Assembly (NCBI GenBank): GCA_022592435.1
Contig: JABYQS010000155.1
Location: forward strand, 24,613 to 88,612
DNA: 64,000 bases
Reading direction: 5' to 3'
Origin: Cerioporus squamosus
Lineage: Eukaryota; Basidiomycota; Agaricomycetes; Polyporales; Polyporaceae
The first letter of the stretch is position 1; the number at the start of each line of letters is the position of its first letter. Shown here one piece after another: positions 42,885-55,235 of this stretch. Position numbers and translations under genes: made by a program. Below the pieces are notes generated by a model, which worked only from the letters and a program-made list of their open reading frames with translations, was not told the origin of the DNA and ran no database searches.

Positions 42885-45770
42885 ACCCAATGTTATGGTG
42901 CGTTTTCACTGCATGCTCTATGAAAGTCGACTCACACCAACTCTCAGGTCAAGCTGTCCTATATCCCACTTCGTAATGAACACAGTGCGTCTGGACTCTG
43001 GCTGAATCTCTCAATCGGAGTTACCAGGTTCCGGGTCGGGATCGATTCGATGCTGCGTGTGTCGTGGAAAGAATGCTATGAACGCGTCATCCATCCATAA
43101 CCCTCGTGCGCCCAACAACGCAATCTCAACCCTGGTGAGTGTTCTTGGTGTTCATTTGCGAGTGTCACCTCGGATCTTGTCAGGATGTGTCCAGCCTCGA
43201 ACGTGTCCTGGCTTCCGGCACCGATTGGGCGGACGTACTTGTTCTGGGGTTGCTTCCTCGCCTAGCGCGCCGCTGGACGACCAGTTGCGTCTCACGAAGG
43301 TTGCGATACACGCGGTATGTGGTGGAGATATCCGTTCCTTTGTCTGATATCGCCCTAGATCGGGACGATTACGGTACTTTATTGCGGTGCGGGCGTTGCG
43401 CTCAGTCCAAGAGTCCGAGGCATGTGTTCTCTCTGCGAACTCTAGCCCGTCTGGAACCTGATCTTCATCATATTCAAACCGCATCACATCCGCCGCTCAT
43501 GGTCCTCGTATACCCCGTACGGCTGCGGTGTTTGCAGGGTCTTGCGCTCATGCCTCCGCTATCACGAACCCATCGCACGGCGTGTCGCGAAGAGATGTGT
43601 CCTACCACGTACCGTGTGCTCGTATGCTCTCCTATCCTTCCAATCTTGGTGCTGTGCATCCACTAACGTATCTCTATGTGGTCTGGAGGGCCCGCCAACT
43701 CCGCAGACCACATTTGCCATCTACCGCGATGTTCTACGCTAGAAGACGCGACGGTTATGTTCTAGGTCTTCTGCTTCGGCGATCTGCAAGTTCCATGTCT
43801 GAATTGTATCTCTCTCCGACTCGATCGAATCGCAGGTCATGGACGCTCTGTACCTACCTGCGTGGGTTCCGGGGGACGGCAGCGATCCTTCCTGGAACCC
43901 CATTCTCTCTGTCTGCCTTCTGGATCCTGGGCTCTCCGTCCTTCGCGCTGGGCAGCACTCGAATAGCGGCGATCCATTGGACACCGCCTACCGCATGAAT
44001 TATGCCGGGATGAACCCGATTCGCATCCAGCGACTTGGAGCCTATTGTTCCTCCGCCCAGATTGGCTGTACTTGCCTCGCCGCTGACCACGAGTCAACCT
44101 TGTCTCCAGCGGACCAGTCCTCAATGACAACGCCACCGCCCTTGGTAGTCGTGTCGTCTTCTATGGGCGTATCTGGAACTCATCATTTCCCTTTCTGGCA
44201 GGAGGACAAACAACGAGGCTTGTGAAGCTTTCCCGGCGGAGTTCTCTGCGGTCAAGTGCGGCACGTACCCTCAAACCCTACGATTTCATACGGTTTTTGC
44301 CTCGACGTGAGCTTTCAGTGCATGGAAGGCAGCCAGGGGTGATTCATCACGCCTACAGATCCCGCATAGCCTCGCAAGGCGGCTCTTCCACGTTCCTATG
44401 ACATAAGACGACGGTCCACTTTGCCCGGCTCGCACCAGGTTGGAGGACCGTCGGCGGATGGGCTCTGCAGAGGTAAGTCGCGAGCTGTTGGCCTGGCTGG
44501 TTTACGTACGACGGGATCGCACAAGGTCGCACACGCACCCGCCCCGAAGCCCCGCGTTTGGGCAAACTCTCGTGGCCATCAGAGGGCTTTACTCACGGCC
44601 GTCCCGCAAGGTTGCCCCAGTGCGCGGGGGTTTATGCTCTTGCGCTCAGGAGTAGTGGCTCTGGTGACACGCTCGAGCTGCGGATCGGGCCCTTGCGATT
44701 TGATTCCCGCACGCGTGCGTGCGGAGTACGTGTATCGCGGAGGGCGCACGGCGACCGGTCAGGAGCCCAGCGTAAGGCTGCACGCTGCGCAAGAGAGAAG
44801 CCTAGGACGGGTGCAACTGGGACCGTCTACGACACCTCGGCGAGCGATCCCCAGTCTTTGCAACAAGACCGAAGGCTGACGGACGCGCTTCGAAGAAAGC
44901 ATGCTGTCGAGCGGGCAGCTTCGATCCCATTCCTCGACTCCTCGTTGTGATATGCTGCCGCTGTGATGCTGGGAGGCAAGGCCGACGGAGTTGGTACGCG
45001 AGTCATCATTCTCAGCTGGCCACATGCTTGTCGCAGCCGAGAGGAGGAATGTGTGAGAGCGTTTGATGCTCGACATTGCGAAGCAGCGCCATGGCATCTT
45101 GTCTGTGGCGCGGACCGGGCACCCGCGGGTCGCATACCGTCGCCGCCAGAGACACTGCTCGTGCCACAGTTCCCGCCGTCTGGCGGTACGCCCGTCGAGA
45201 AGGCAAGACCAGCAGCCCGCCGTCGTGTCAAATGTCCTGCCCAGGTGCACGAACATGAGAAACCCTCTGCGGGTGCAGCGGAGTGGCAAAGCAGGCGTGA
45301 TCGCGAGGTGAGTCGACTATAATAGCCGGCCACGAGGCGTGCGTTTGGGTTTTGTCCGGCTGAAAGGGGCATTAAGACTGCGCGGCCGTTGATGGCGAGT
45401 GCAGCGACGCGCTGTGTGGCACGAATGTGGCAAGGCAGGCAAGAGCACGCCTGTTGGATTCGCACAGGACAGTAATCTATACGTACGCGTCGCGGTGTAC
45501 TCGTCTCACCCACATGCGTCCGGGCGTGCGCTGCGTCTGCGATCTGCTCTCCCCGGTTCTGCGCTTGGCCCGCAAAGGCAGGAACGCTCGCGAAGGCCAA
45601 CTCCGCCCCCAGGGTCGCCACTTATCCGTGGCAAATTCGTCGCGACAAGTCTGCCAATCTCGAGATTCCGGTCGCTTGCAGCATTTCTCCTCCCGAGTAT
45701 TGCGCCCGGAACAGGCCTTAGCGTTATGAGAACGACCGAACCGCGCCGACACGAGGCACCGGACGCGGTG
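42885..45770. other. Long stretch without a supported gene
   Basis: Immediately after sys1 there is a possible 3'-UTR intron. Plus-strand frames at 43139-43666 and 43839-44225 have intron-like joints but no recognisable domain. The latter (LGAYCSSAQIGCTCLAAD) has some protein character. Frames at 44421-45621 on both strands are GC-biased shadows. Remnants of a decayed gene between 43 and 44.3 kb are possible. Confidence 0.4.
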
Positions 45771-45771
45771 G

Positions 45772-45779
45772 CATATAAA
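45772..45779 (+). promoter_or_regulatory. TATA box of the BCS1-like gene
   Basis: gcatataaac about 65 bp before the ATG at 45842, in an otherwise GC-rich upstream region. Confidence 0.5.
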
Positions 45780-45841
45780 CCTCCTCGCTTGACCTCCCCG
45801 CCCGCGTCCGCCCCTTCTTCCCTCTCCCATCCTCTGGCGAC

Positions 45842-48800
45842 ATGCAGGCCATCAAGAACTTGCTCTCGCCCCTCTCCGGGAACAGCAATCCTATCCAGGA
45901 CACTCTGGTTAGTCCCCTCGTTGCTCTTCAATATCTACCTCCCCGAATCAACACACCATGTTCGGCGCGCACAGAAACTTGTCGTCATCGGAGGGACAGT
46001 AGAGACTGCACGGAGGGCGTCGGTCTCAGCATGGAACGGTTTCATTGACTGTGCGTCCACGCGCCTTCGCGAGCGCTCCTTGCGCGACTCATCGTGTCAT
46101 GCCCCCCACAGCGTTCTTCTTGACCGCCCACTTTAGCCAAGAAGACTACCCATATGATTGGTACGTTGTTTTCTGCCGTCGTGGCTCCAAGCCTTCTCTT
46201 CCACTGCGCCGGGCACTGACCAGCTGCGCACAGGTTGATGCACTGGCTCTCGAAGGCGGGTGGACTGCCTTTCCCGGACAAGTACCGCTGGACTGAAACC
46301 CAAGTACACGTTTATAGCAACCTGCATGGGGAAGAAGTCGCGAGTTCGACATCACGACGCGCTCCGTCAGTCGTCATGGGTTGACTCAGAAGACGACAGG
46401 CGACCTCGAAGACGACCTTGAGGACGAGGAGGAAGCGGGCGAGTTCTCTCAAGGTGGCGGCCGCAAACGCAAAGGTGCGCGCGTCCTTTTGCATTGCGTC
46501 CGGCTTCGACGAGCACTAACTGCGATTCCCCGACAGTCGCGATCGTGCCCAGTATGGGTGAGTTCTCACCGCCCGTCGTTGTGTCGAGATGACATCATTC
46601 TTATAACCCCGCTTCTGTGTCTCAGATACCACGCACACCATTTACTACCGCGGGCATTGGCTTCGTGTGAGTTATCTAATCACCAACTTTCTGATGTCCG
46701 GGGCGCCGCAGTCTGATATCCATCACGTATGTCAGATAACCCGCACGAAGCGCTTCCAAGACTACGGTTCTTGCGCTGAGCTCAAAATAAGGTAAGTTGC
46801 GAACATGCGATTCTGCGCATGTGGCGTCCTAATACACCCACCCCCACAGCGTGGTCGCACGGAATAATGACATCCTCAAGCGACTCGTGCTCGAAGCGAA
46901 GCGCGATTACGAGAAGGACGCCGAGCACCGTGTGCACATCTTCATGGCGGACACGTACGTGATTCGACATGGATGTTCATGGATCGGAGCGCCCTGACAT
47001 ATTGGCATTGTTCCGTGACCCGCGCAGGACTTATGGCTGTTGGCGATGGAACGGCGCACGCCAAAAGCGTCCGATGAGTTCCATTGTCCTCGAGCCTGGC
47101 GTCAAGGACATGATCCTGGCGGACTGCAAGGACTTCCTCGCATCTGAAGACTGGTAAGTGCACGTCCCCTCTCTCGTGATGCATGCTGTCTGACACGATC
47201 GCAACCAGGTATGCCGAAAGAGGTCAGTTGGCCACAGCTCGGGGATGTCACGATGTTCACCTGTATGACAGGCATTCCGTTCCGACGCGGCTATCTATTG
47301 CACGGGGTTCCCGGCAGGTACGGTTGACCGTTGTTCCGAGGTTCTTGTGCACTCTAACACCGTGTGCCAGTGGGAAAACTTCACTCATTCACAGCCTCGC
47401 CGGAGAGCTTGGGCTTGACATTTACGTCGTCAGCCTCTCATCGAAGGGGTAAGCCCGTAACCTCGTGTCTCATGCTGTGAAGTCCCGCATGCTCACCGTG
47501 TGCGATAGCATGAGCGACAATACACTTACAACGCTTATGGGTAATGTACCGTCGAGGTGCGCATTCGGATTTGTCAATATCGTGGCCGAGATGGGCGCCC
47601 ATGTTCTCGTACTGATGCCTCACCTCAACAGATGTATTTTGCTTCTAGAAGATCTAGACGCTGCGTTCACGCGGGGGATATCCCGTGATGAGTCGTCGAC
47701 CGGCGTTCCGACGTCGAGCTCAACAACTGCGACCTCGTCCGCGAAGAACAAGGAAGAGAATGATGGTTCGACGCTCAGCCTGAGCGGTCTCCTGAACAGC
47801 CTCGACGGCGTTGCTGCGGCGGAGGGTCGGTGAGTGCGCCTCGCTCCTCACGTCTGAGCGGTGACAGTCGCCGCTCCTTCTGATTCCGGGTATACTACTG
47901 GTCTGACCAACTCAACCTTACAGACTTCTGTTCGCAACCACCAACCACATCGAGCGCCTGGACCCTGCTCTCAGTCGGCCAGGGCGCATGGACGTCTGGG
48001 TGAACTTCAAGCACGCCACCAAGTGGCAAGCCGAGGGCATCTTCAAGTGCTTCTTCCCCGCCAAGCCGAGCACAAGCCCCGCGCCAGCCGCGCCCGCGCC
48101 CGCGCCCGCGCCCGCGGGCGCGGCAGCGGCAGCGGGAGCGAGCGGATCTGCGCCACAGGCGGCCGCTAAGCACCCTGGGGACGCGACGTCTGCGGCGAAC
48201 CTGCCCGAGTCGAAGCGCAAGCGCGCGATCCACACCGTTCCCCTTCTACCCGAGGAAGAGATCTCGGAGCTTGCTAAGCGTTTCGCAGATGCCATCCCTG
48301 AGAACGAGCTGAGTGTAAGTGGCGTCATTCGAGTTCCGTGCCCGGGCTGCCTTTTGAATCGTGCTGCGCTTTTCAGGTCGCCTCGCTGCAGGGATACCTG
48401 CTCAGGAACAAGACTCGCCCACGTGAATGCGTGGACGAGGTGGCGGCGTGGTGCGTGCGCTTTATTCGCCGGATCCCGCTGCGAGCTAACTCTATCGTCG
48501 TAGGGTCATCTCCGAACGGGAGATGCGCGAGAAGATGAAGAAGGAGAAGGAAGAGGTACGGCCCGCACTGCGTACACGTACGCGTACTACGCCGCTGACT
48601 GCGTGAGTAGCGCGAGGCTAAGGAGAAGAAGGAAGCAGAGGAGAAGGCTCGGAAGGAGGTGCGTTACGTCTCGCCCGCCCCTCTGTCGTCAGCTTTTGAC
48701 TGACGACGCACTCGTTGCAGCGGGAAGAAGCCGAGGCGAAAGAGGTACTGTGACACGCAGCACGATCCCTTCCCGCTACGCAAGCTGACATGTATTCCTC

Positions 48801-49259
48801 GGGCTCTGTAGAAGGAGGAGAAGGCCGCAGAGGTATGATCGTCCGTCCGATATTATCGTACCCTGTACACGGCGCACGTAAGCTCACGTCCGCTCCGTGC
48901 TGCAGAAGGCCGAGAAGGAGCTCAAGGAGAAGGAGAAGCGGGAGGCCCGCGTGAAGGCCAAGCGCACCGTGCACCGCGAGGCGGTCAAGCCCACGATGAC
49001 GCCCGACAGCGCCGCTCAGGAACCGTCGTCCGAGTCAACGACGACGTCCTCCGAGTCGGAGAACACGAGCGGGGCCGATGCGGACACCGAGGAGAGCGTC
49101 ACGTCCGAGGAAGAGCCCGACAAGTCGGCTGCGGCTGCGGCGGACAGCAAGCCTGGCGCGGAGAAGTGGGTCGCTGTCAAGGCGCAGCAGATCCAGACCT
49201 CCCCCGTGCCCCACGCCGAGTCGCTGCCCGAGGAGGCGAACGCCAGCGCGACAGCGTGA
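45842..49259 (+). CDS. BCS1-like AAA ATPase
   Basis: Joined exons give [14 protein letters not shown], then a BCS1-specific N-terminal region ([60 protein letters not shown]) and the AAA core: Walker A GVPGSGKTSLI (an intron splits the serine codon), [14 protein letters not shown], Walker [13 protein letters not shown], and the [20 protein letters not shown] arginine-finger region. An Ala/Pro insert (about 48070-48170) interrupts the C-terminal part. The tail is a highly charged Lys/Glu region from a run of small exons (48, 24 and 21 nt at 48611, 48721 and 48812) and ends in a Ser/Glu-rich disordered stretch. True Bcs1 inserts the Rieske protein into complex III; fungal paralogues with such tails are numerous and their job is unknown. 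I see no clear mitochondrial presequence. TATA box about 65 bp upstream. Confidence 0.85.
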
Positions 49260-49269
49260 GGCCCCGAAC

Positions 49270-50060
49270 CCTCTCCATGGCCCTCCGATCCCGTTGCTCC
49301 TCCGAACCCTGACACCGTGGCCCGGTCGCCAAACCCGTCCGTCCGTCCTCTTGTCTCTGGTTGTGCCTGTGCTATGGTCCTCGCTGGTCGAAGTCGAATG
49401 TCTGGATGCGCTCTGATGTACTCTCCCTAGTCTACCTAGTCTGCCTCGTGCTCGATTGGTCTCGCATAGAGTGATGCTCTGCCACGCTTGTTTGTACGTA
49501 CGCTTACGATTCTGTTGTCATGATGTATTCCGTTTACGCGTCATGCACGCCTTGCCTCGTCAAGCGCATGTCGATCGATCTCTGACTGCTCTGATGCTCA
49601 TGCTCCATTCATGCGTCTGGGTACCTTGCCTGCGTGCTCATACCCGAAACCGTACGCTGACCATCCGAACTCTGTGCACGCACTCCGCGGCCTCTTAGAC
49701 CTCGTTCCGCGATCGCCACCAATACCACACCTCGCAGTCGGCTCATGCACGACTCACACACGCAAGCATCCGGGACGGCCAGAAACGGATTGAACTGGGT
49801 GCAGATCATGTCATGTCATGTCATGTCATGCTACGTATGCACGTGAGACTTAGACTATGTACTTAGATTACGATGCAAGCTCGAGAACCGAAAGTGTACG
49901 ACAAAGCAAATTCTAGCTATAGCGAGAGCGGTGCGCAACATATATCCCACGGACCCTCGCCTCACCATACACACAACATAACGCACGCGTGCGTATGTTA
50001 ATGCATGCATGTATCCCTCCGCCGACTAGCCGCAGCCCGGAAAAGGAACAAACAACACAT
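49270..50060. other. 3' region between BCS1-like gene and dnm1
   Basis: Convergent 3' ends with no convincing coding frame; the stretch includes the pentanucleotide repeat listed separately. Confidence 0.5.
49805..49830. repeat. (TCATG)5 microsatellite
   Basis: Five uninterrupted TCATG units in the shared 3' region. Nothing else marks it. Confidence 0.8.
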
Positions 50061-50071
50061 CCCACGACGTC

Positions 50072-53000
50072 CTACGTCGACTTGAGCGTGACCTCCGACA
50101 GCGTCTTGAACGCGTCCCGGTACGCATCCAGCAGCGCCTTCACCCGCGTCCGCTCCGCAACCAGCGCCTCGTCCTCGTTCAGCAGCTCCCCAAACAGCTC
50201 CGGCTTGTACAGCGCCGCGACGAGGCGGTTCTGCACCTGCTGCGACGTGTTGTTCACGAGCAGGTGCATGATCGCCTTCGGGACCAGGTCCTGGATCGTC
50301 TGCCGCACGATGTTGAAGTAGCTCTGGATCAGCGACCGGATCAGGTTCGTCTCCATCTCCTCGCGCATCGTCAGCTGCGGGCTCCCGTCGGACGCCTGTG
50401 GGCACATAGGAAGTCGAAGTCAGCAACAGCACACAGCACACAGCACACAGCACACAGTCCGGGGAGGAGGGAGGGGACACTCACCGCCTCGATGTGCTTG
50501 CCCAAGCTCTTCATGTCGTACGCAGCATTACTGTCCATCGACCGCTTGCCCGCCATCAGGCCCGCCTCGAGCGAAGGGTCCGCGCCCGAGATATCCCTCC
50601 CCGTCACAATCGGGCCACCTGCACCTCGGTCAGCCGTCGCGCCCTGAAGCGGGCCCGGGCCATTCTGTCCAAAGAAGTAGTTCAAAAACGTCTCCTTCGC
50701 CGTGCCCGAGTGCGGGGATGAGCCCGAGCCGCCGGTGACGGACGCCCCGGACACGTTGCGCGACGCATGATGGTGCGTCTTGGGCGAATGGTGCCGATGT
50801 GAGGATGTGCCGGAAGAGGGCACGGCGATGGGCGGGGCGGACGCTGCGCCCTGTCGTGAACGCTCGGGGATGGTCGACGATCGGCCGTTCGTGAAAGGCT
50901 CGTCGGCGGACTCGTCGTCGTCGGTTGGTGAGGTGCCGTTGACGGACTCGATAGATGCGGAGTGGTGTTCGATGCTCTTGTGCTGCTATAGTCAACGTCA
51001 GGTTTCAAGGATGGGAGAGGACATTGGGAGGCTCACTCGTGGGATGGAGGGCTTTGGGGGGTTCGTCATGGACTGGGCGGCGGCTGCGGAGCCCTGGATG
51101 AATGCCGGGTGGTTGGTGTTGATGTAGGCGGTCTGGATATCGATGAGGCTCTGGGTGTATTCCGTTGTTGGTCCGAGCCGTTCCGGAGGAGCTCCGACAC
51201 GACCTCAACCAGCTGCGCGTGTAATCTCGGGAAGCGTTGCAACTCCTGTGTTCAAGATGAGAAGCAGGGATGACGAGCAGGACTTCAAACACCTACCGCA
51301 CTGGTGCAATTATGGCAGATCTTGACTAGCTCCTCGTACACAAGCTCCACACATCGCAAACTTGGCGACTCCAGCAGCTTGATCTGAGGCTTGACGAGCA
51401 GGTCGAAGGCGATCTCCGGGACGAACAGACTTGGTCTTGGACCTGTAGAATTGCGGATCGCTGTCCGGATGTCCTGGTTGTCGAGGTTGTGCGTCGCGTC
51501 AATCGACGTGAGCGCCGTGCCAAACACGTCGTTGAAGATGTAGTATATCCTGGCACCGCCGGAGAGCTCCTTTGTCGAGATGTCCACACTCGTACCTTCG
51601 ATTGATGCTACAAAGTCGCGCGCGAACTGGGTCATCAGCCGCAACACGAGCGCTCCTTGCTGCAGTCCGAGTGGTTCGTCAGTCCCGTTAACCACCGCCA
51701 TCAGCTGCGGAGCACGCACCTGGTTCTTGTCGCCGTAGATGGCAGCATCCCCAAACGAGTTCAGCTCCTGCTGCGCCTGGCCCATGAGCGTGTTCAGCCG
51801 CGCCTTCATGTCCGGCAGCTTGTCGCGGATGTGGTTCATGAGCACCTGGTTCAGCGTCTTCGCCAGGTACCGCGTCCCGTTCTTGTGCGCGATGTTGCGG
51901 TACGCGGCGTGGTCCGGAAGAACTCCTGCTCCGCATCCAGCGCGTCCGACAGCGGCTTGTCGTTGTTGATGTCCGCCTGCGACCGGTTCACGACCCCGAT
52001 GAAGCCCAGCTTCAGCGGGTACACGCGCCCCGTCAGGATGTCCAGCGCGTTCGTCCCCGCGTCCATCAGGTCCAGCTTCGTGAGCACCCCGATCGTCCGC
52101 CGCCCTTGCGGGTCGACGGACCGCGCGAGCTTCAGGGCTTCCGAGTTCGCGAGATCGACGTTCGCAGCGGAGACGGCGAGGATAACGCTGCGCGCGAGTT
52201 AGCAGGACTCGGTACCAGATGCGAGCGGGCGTACCAGTTCGGTTTTGAGATGTAGTCAAGGACGAGACTCCGGATCTGTCGCTCAATGTCGCTAGGCTGG
52301 TCGCCTACCGGGATCTACAGGACACGGGGATACTTGGGTGGTACAGCAGAGCAAACGGGGCGGCGCGACACTCACCTTTGTCAACCCCGGCAAATCGACC
52401 AACGTCAGGTCCAGCACGTTCGGGCTGTATATCCGCAAATGGATCGGCAGCTTGCTGATGCCCTTGTTCTGGCCCGCGACGCGGAACGTCTCCTGCTCGA
52501 TCTCGCGGCGGATCTCGTTGAAGTCCGTGTAGCGCTTGTCGATGTGCAGGAACTGGCCCCACTCCTCGATGTCCTTTGGCGGGTCGGACGCGGGCGTGTG
52601 GATGAGCTGCAGGACGAGCGGGCGGCGGGTGACGATCCCGGAGCCGCGCGGGAGGAAGTCGCGGCCGACGATCCTGTGAACGCGAGCGCGTCGGGTCAGT
52701 ATGTGTGCAGCTGGGTCGGGAGACAGACGAAGGAGGCGGCAACGGCATTATCAAGACCACGTCGCCTCGACGCGGCTGCGAAGGACTTCCGTCGCAACGC
52801 TTCGGGTGAACTGGCTGCGAGCGATCCGGTCTCGCAGTTCAGTGGAGACCGGACGATGCCAGAAGAATACAGTGGCCTCTCCAGAGCCCTCGCCATTACC
52901 CCGCCACGACAAGGACCATGTGACGCTTGCCGCTTTGACCCCCATCACAAGTCGTGAAGACAGTCCAGACAACCAAGGAATCTGTGGCATATGCGACGGT

Positions 53001-54713
53001 CCATGCGAGCAGGAGCGCGAGGAGCGGGAAGGGCAACGTGCGCATGCAGAAAGGCAGTCCAAGAGGGGAGTGTCCGTCGACCTGTCCGCCACCTTCTACC
53101 TTGTCGCAGGAATATGTCCTGACGTAACGACCTGCACTCCGTGCGTCGTCCGTCCCGAGCCCAAGGATCTCTCATTATGCGCGGTCGAACCCTCGGCGAT
53201 GTCCTGAAGTCTGCTGAACGTCAAAGAGCAAGCAGGCCCAGCCAACGTTGGGTATAGTACACCCAAGGTGATTCGCGGGCGGGCGGTACGATAGGCTCCA
53301 GGCTGTGATAACTGCAACGCTTGCGAGAAGGCAGCGCCGGGAAACGAACCAAGACCCAAAGGATGACTCGGGGAGGCGTGGGTAGGACGTGTGCGGACAG
53401 TAAATGCGATCTGTGCGCAGACCCACGTAGTCCAACTTTCGGAAATTCATGGGATGTATGTAGTCTCGCCAGCCATAGGCACGGTTCTGCCTCGTCCAAC
53501 ACGGGGAGGACAACGGGACAAAGACGAGAGAGAACAATGCCTATAACGTCTGGGGGTGTGGGGCTCCGTCACGCTCGCCCCGAGACCCCCACCAGCCCCG
53601 CTCGACAGAGACCTTCTCTGCGACGGCGTTGCCGCCATGGATGGAAGGGAAAGCGGCTCTCGCCGTGGCCGCTGCAAGCCATGTCCGACACGATCCCCAT
53701 CTGTCGGCCACGGGTGCATATACGCACTGCCGTTCTTCAAGAATCGGCTTCACTCCCTCGACCAACCAGCTGGACGCATCACTCCTCCGCGGTTCGGGCC
53801 AGAAGACACGCGCAGAGTACATAATCGTCCGGGAGCGGTCCCTGACGAAACCCCACACCCGTCTATACGAATATCTCAGACGGTTAGGGCTCGCTCTCGT
53901 CCTGGGGGAGTATCCGTTCTGCTTCCCTTTCGGCCGCGCCTAACCGTGCAGGAACGAGACTACATGGGATGGCGCGATGGCGCGGGCGAGCGGTGCGATG
54001 GGGGCTAGGATATGACAACTGCCAAGCTTGGAAACATTGAAGCAGCGGGCAATGCACCCAGCGGGAAGAATGACGCGGCGAAGTGCGAGGAGATGTGCGC
54101 GGACTGTAACTGCGACCAGTGCGCAAGGACCCGCGTGGTTCGGCGTCCTGCGTGCAGCAGACGAACCGTCTGGCCTCTCGGACGTTCTGCGCGAGCAAGA
54201 GGCACGGTATGCTCTGGCGTCCAAGCCAACCTGCCCTCCCTCTGCCCCGACGCTTCCGATCTGAAGGCTCCTCGGCGCGATGGCGTGCATGCCTAGACGG
54301 TACAATCACGCACAGAGGTCGGGAGATGGACTGGGCAGAGATCCGCCGTACACGTCCGCTACCTGCAGCCTGCGCTGCGCTGTAGTGCATGCAATGCGAG
54401 ATGCACGTCCCGCCGTTGCGCGTGATTGGATGGAGAGTGGGGATGGAAGCAAACAGCAAAGGGGATGGACGTACGTTTCGAGGACACTGGACTTTCCCGC
54501 AGACTGGCTTCCAACCTATAGTTCCTTCTCAGCATCACCGCGTCCTTGCAATGGTGGGTGTTCGTCACGTACCACAGCCAGCTGGGGCATGTCCAGCTCT
54601 CCACCTGAAAGCACGTGAGTTCCGACCTCTGGAGGACGAAAAGGGCTGTACTCACCGAGATTGGCGAAGGTGTCCTGTAGCTTGTTCACGAGCTTGATGA
54701 GGTCCGCGTCCAT
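50072..54713 (-). CDS. dnm1: Dynamin-related GTPase Dnm1 (mitochondrial/peroxisomal fission)
   Basis: N-terminus [19 protein letters not shown], then [20 protein letters not shown] (G1), [34 protein letters not shown] (G3), [19 protein letters not shown] (G4) and the [14 protein letters not shown] segment. The middle domain includes [19 protein letters not shown] and [17 protein letters not shown]. The C-terminal GED ([20 protein letters not shown], then [26 protein letters not shown]) favours Dnm1 over Vps1. A Ser/His-rich insert precedes [15 protein letters not shown]. The first exons are tiny (58, 32, 41 nt) and are followed by an 1801-nt intron. Near 51915 one base is missing: EQEFFR is followed in the next frame by [13 protein letters not shown], the expected sequence. 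The stop is at 50072. The protein is otherwise complete, so I favour a sequence error over gene loss. Confidence 0.88.
50423..50458. repeat. (AGCACAC)n repeat in a dnm1 intron
   Basis: Four or five copies of agcacac inside the short intron that precedes the GED exon. Length is likely variable between strains. Confidence 0.7.
52674..54474 (-). other. 1801-nt intron in dnm1 containing diverged direct repeats
   Basis: The donor GTACGT at 54474 follows the codon pieces for LET, and the acceptor cacag ends at 52674; the joined codon gives T-I-V-G-R-D. So one intron spans the region, whereas most others here are near 60 nt. Inside, 53265-53440 and 53970-54150 are direct repeats. Shared blocks include gcgggcgggcggtacgat / gcgggcgagcggtgcgat and gtgcggacagtaaatgcg / gtgcgcggactgtaactgcg. 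The repeats are heavily mutated. No transposase or RT frame is visible. Confidence 0.7.
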
Positions 54714-55151
54714 GGCGGGCAGAGCGAGAGCGGGTCGTGAGGTCGTCGAGGTGGTCGTGCAGAGCAAGGAGCCACCCGGTAGACGCCGAAAACGCGTCGC
54801 CACGGCCGACACGCGACGCGCCAGCGCTTCCGTGCCTTGGCTCCGAACGATGGTCTGCCGGCGCACTTCCTCCTCCTCGGCCTCGCTCTTGCTACTCTCC
54901 TCTTCCACGCCGAAGCCGTGCTATTTTTTAGGACCGCTGACTTCTCCCGAAATTGCGCTCTGAGGTGTAATGCAAGTCAACGTATCTACCGCTCCGGCTG
55001 CTACGTAGTAATTATGATCAGAGAACAGATTTACGAGAGCCGACTAATACGCTACTGTGACTCTATAAAGAATGGGACGTGGGGGTTAGCCGAGCCCGTG
55101 GCAACAACGTGCAACTCACATGGACGCCACGTTGGCCACGTGGCTCCCATG

Positions 55152-55235
55152 TGCGCCGCCGAGCTTGCGAGGCGGTCAGGGTCCGTGCCGAGCTTGCGAG
55201 GCGCCCTGAGTGTTGGGCCGAGCCTGCGAGCTGGA
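55152..55235. repeat. Short tandem repeat, gccgagcttgcgaggc
   Basis: Three imperfect copies with 20-30 bp spacing (gccgagcttgcgaggc twice, then gccgagcctgcgagct). No coding frame passes through with a repeat pattern. Confidence 0.6.

Noticed and set aside
44827..45621. 264-codon minus-strand frame
   Set aside because: No domain, chance-like composition and an alternative equally long frame on the other strand.
49805..49830. Repeat considered as a CRISPR-like array
   Set aside because: Units are 5 bp with no spacers, and the genome is fungal.
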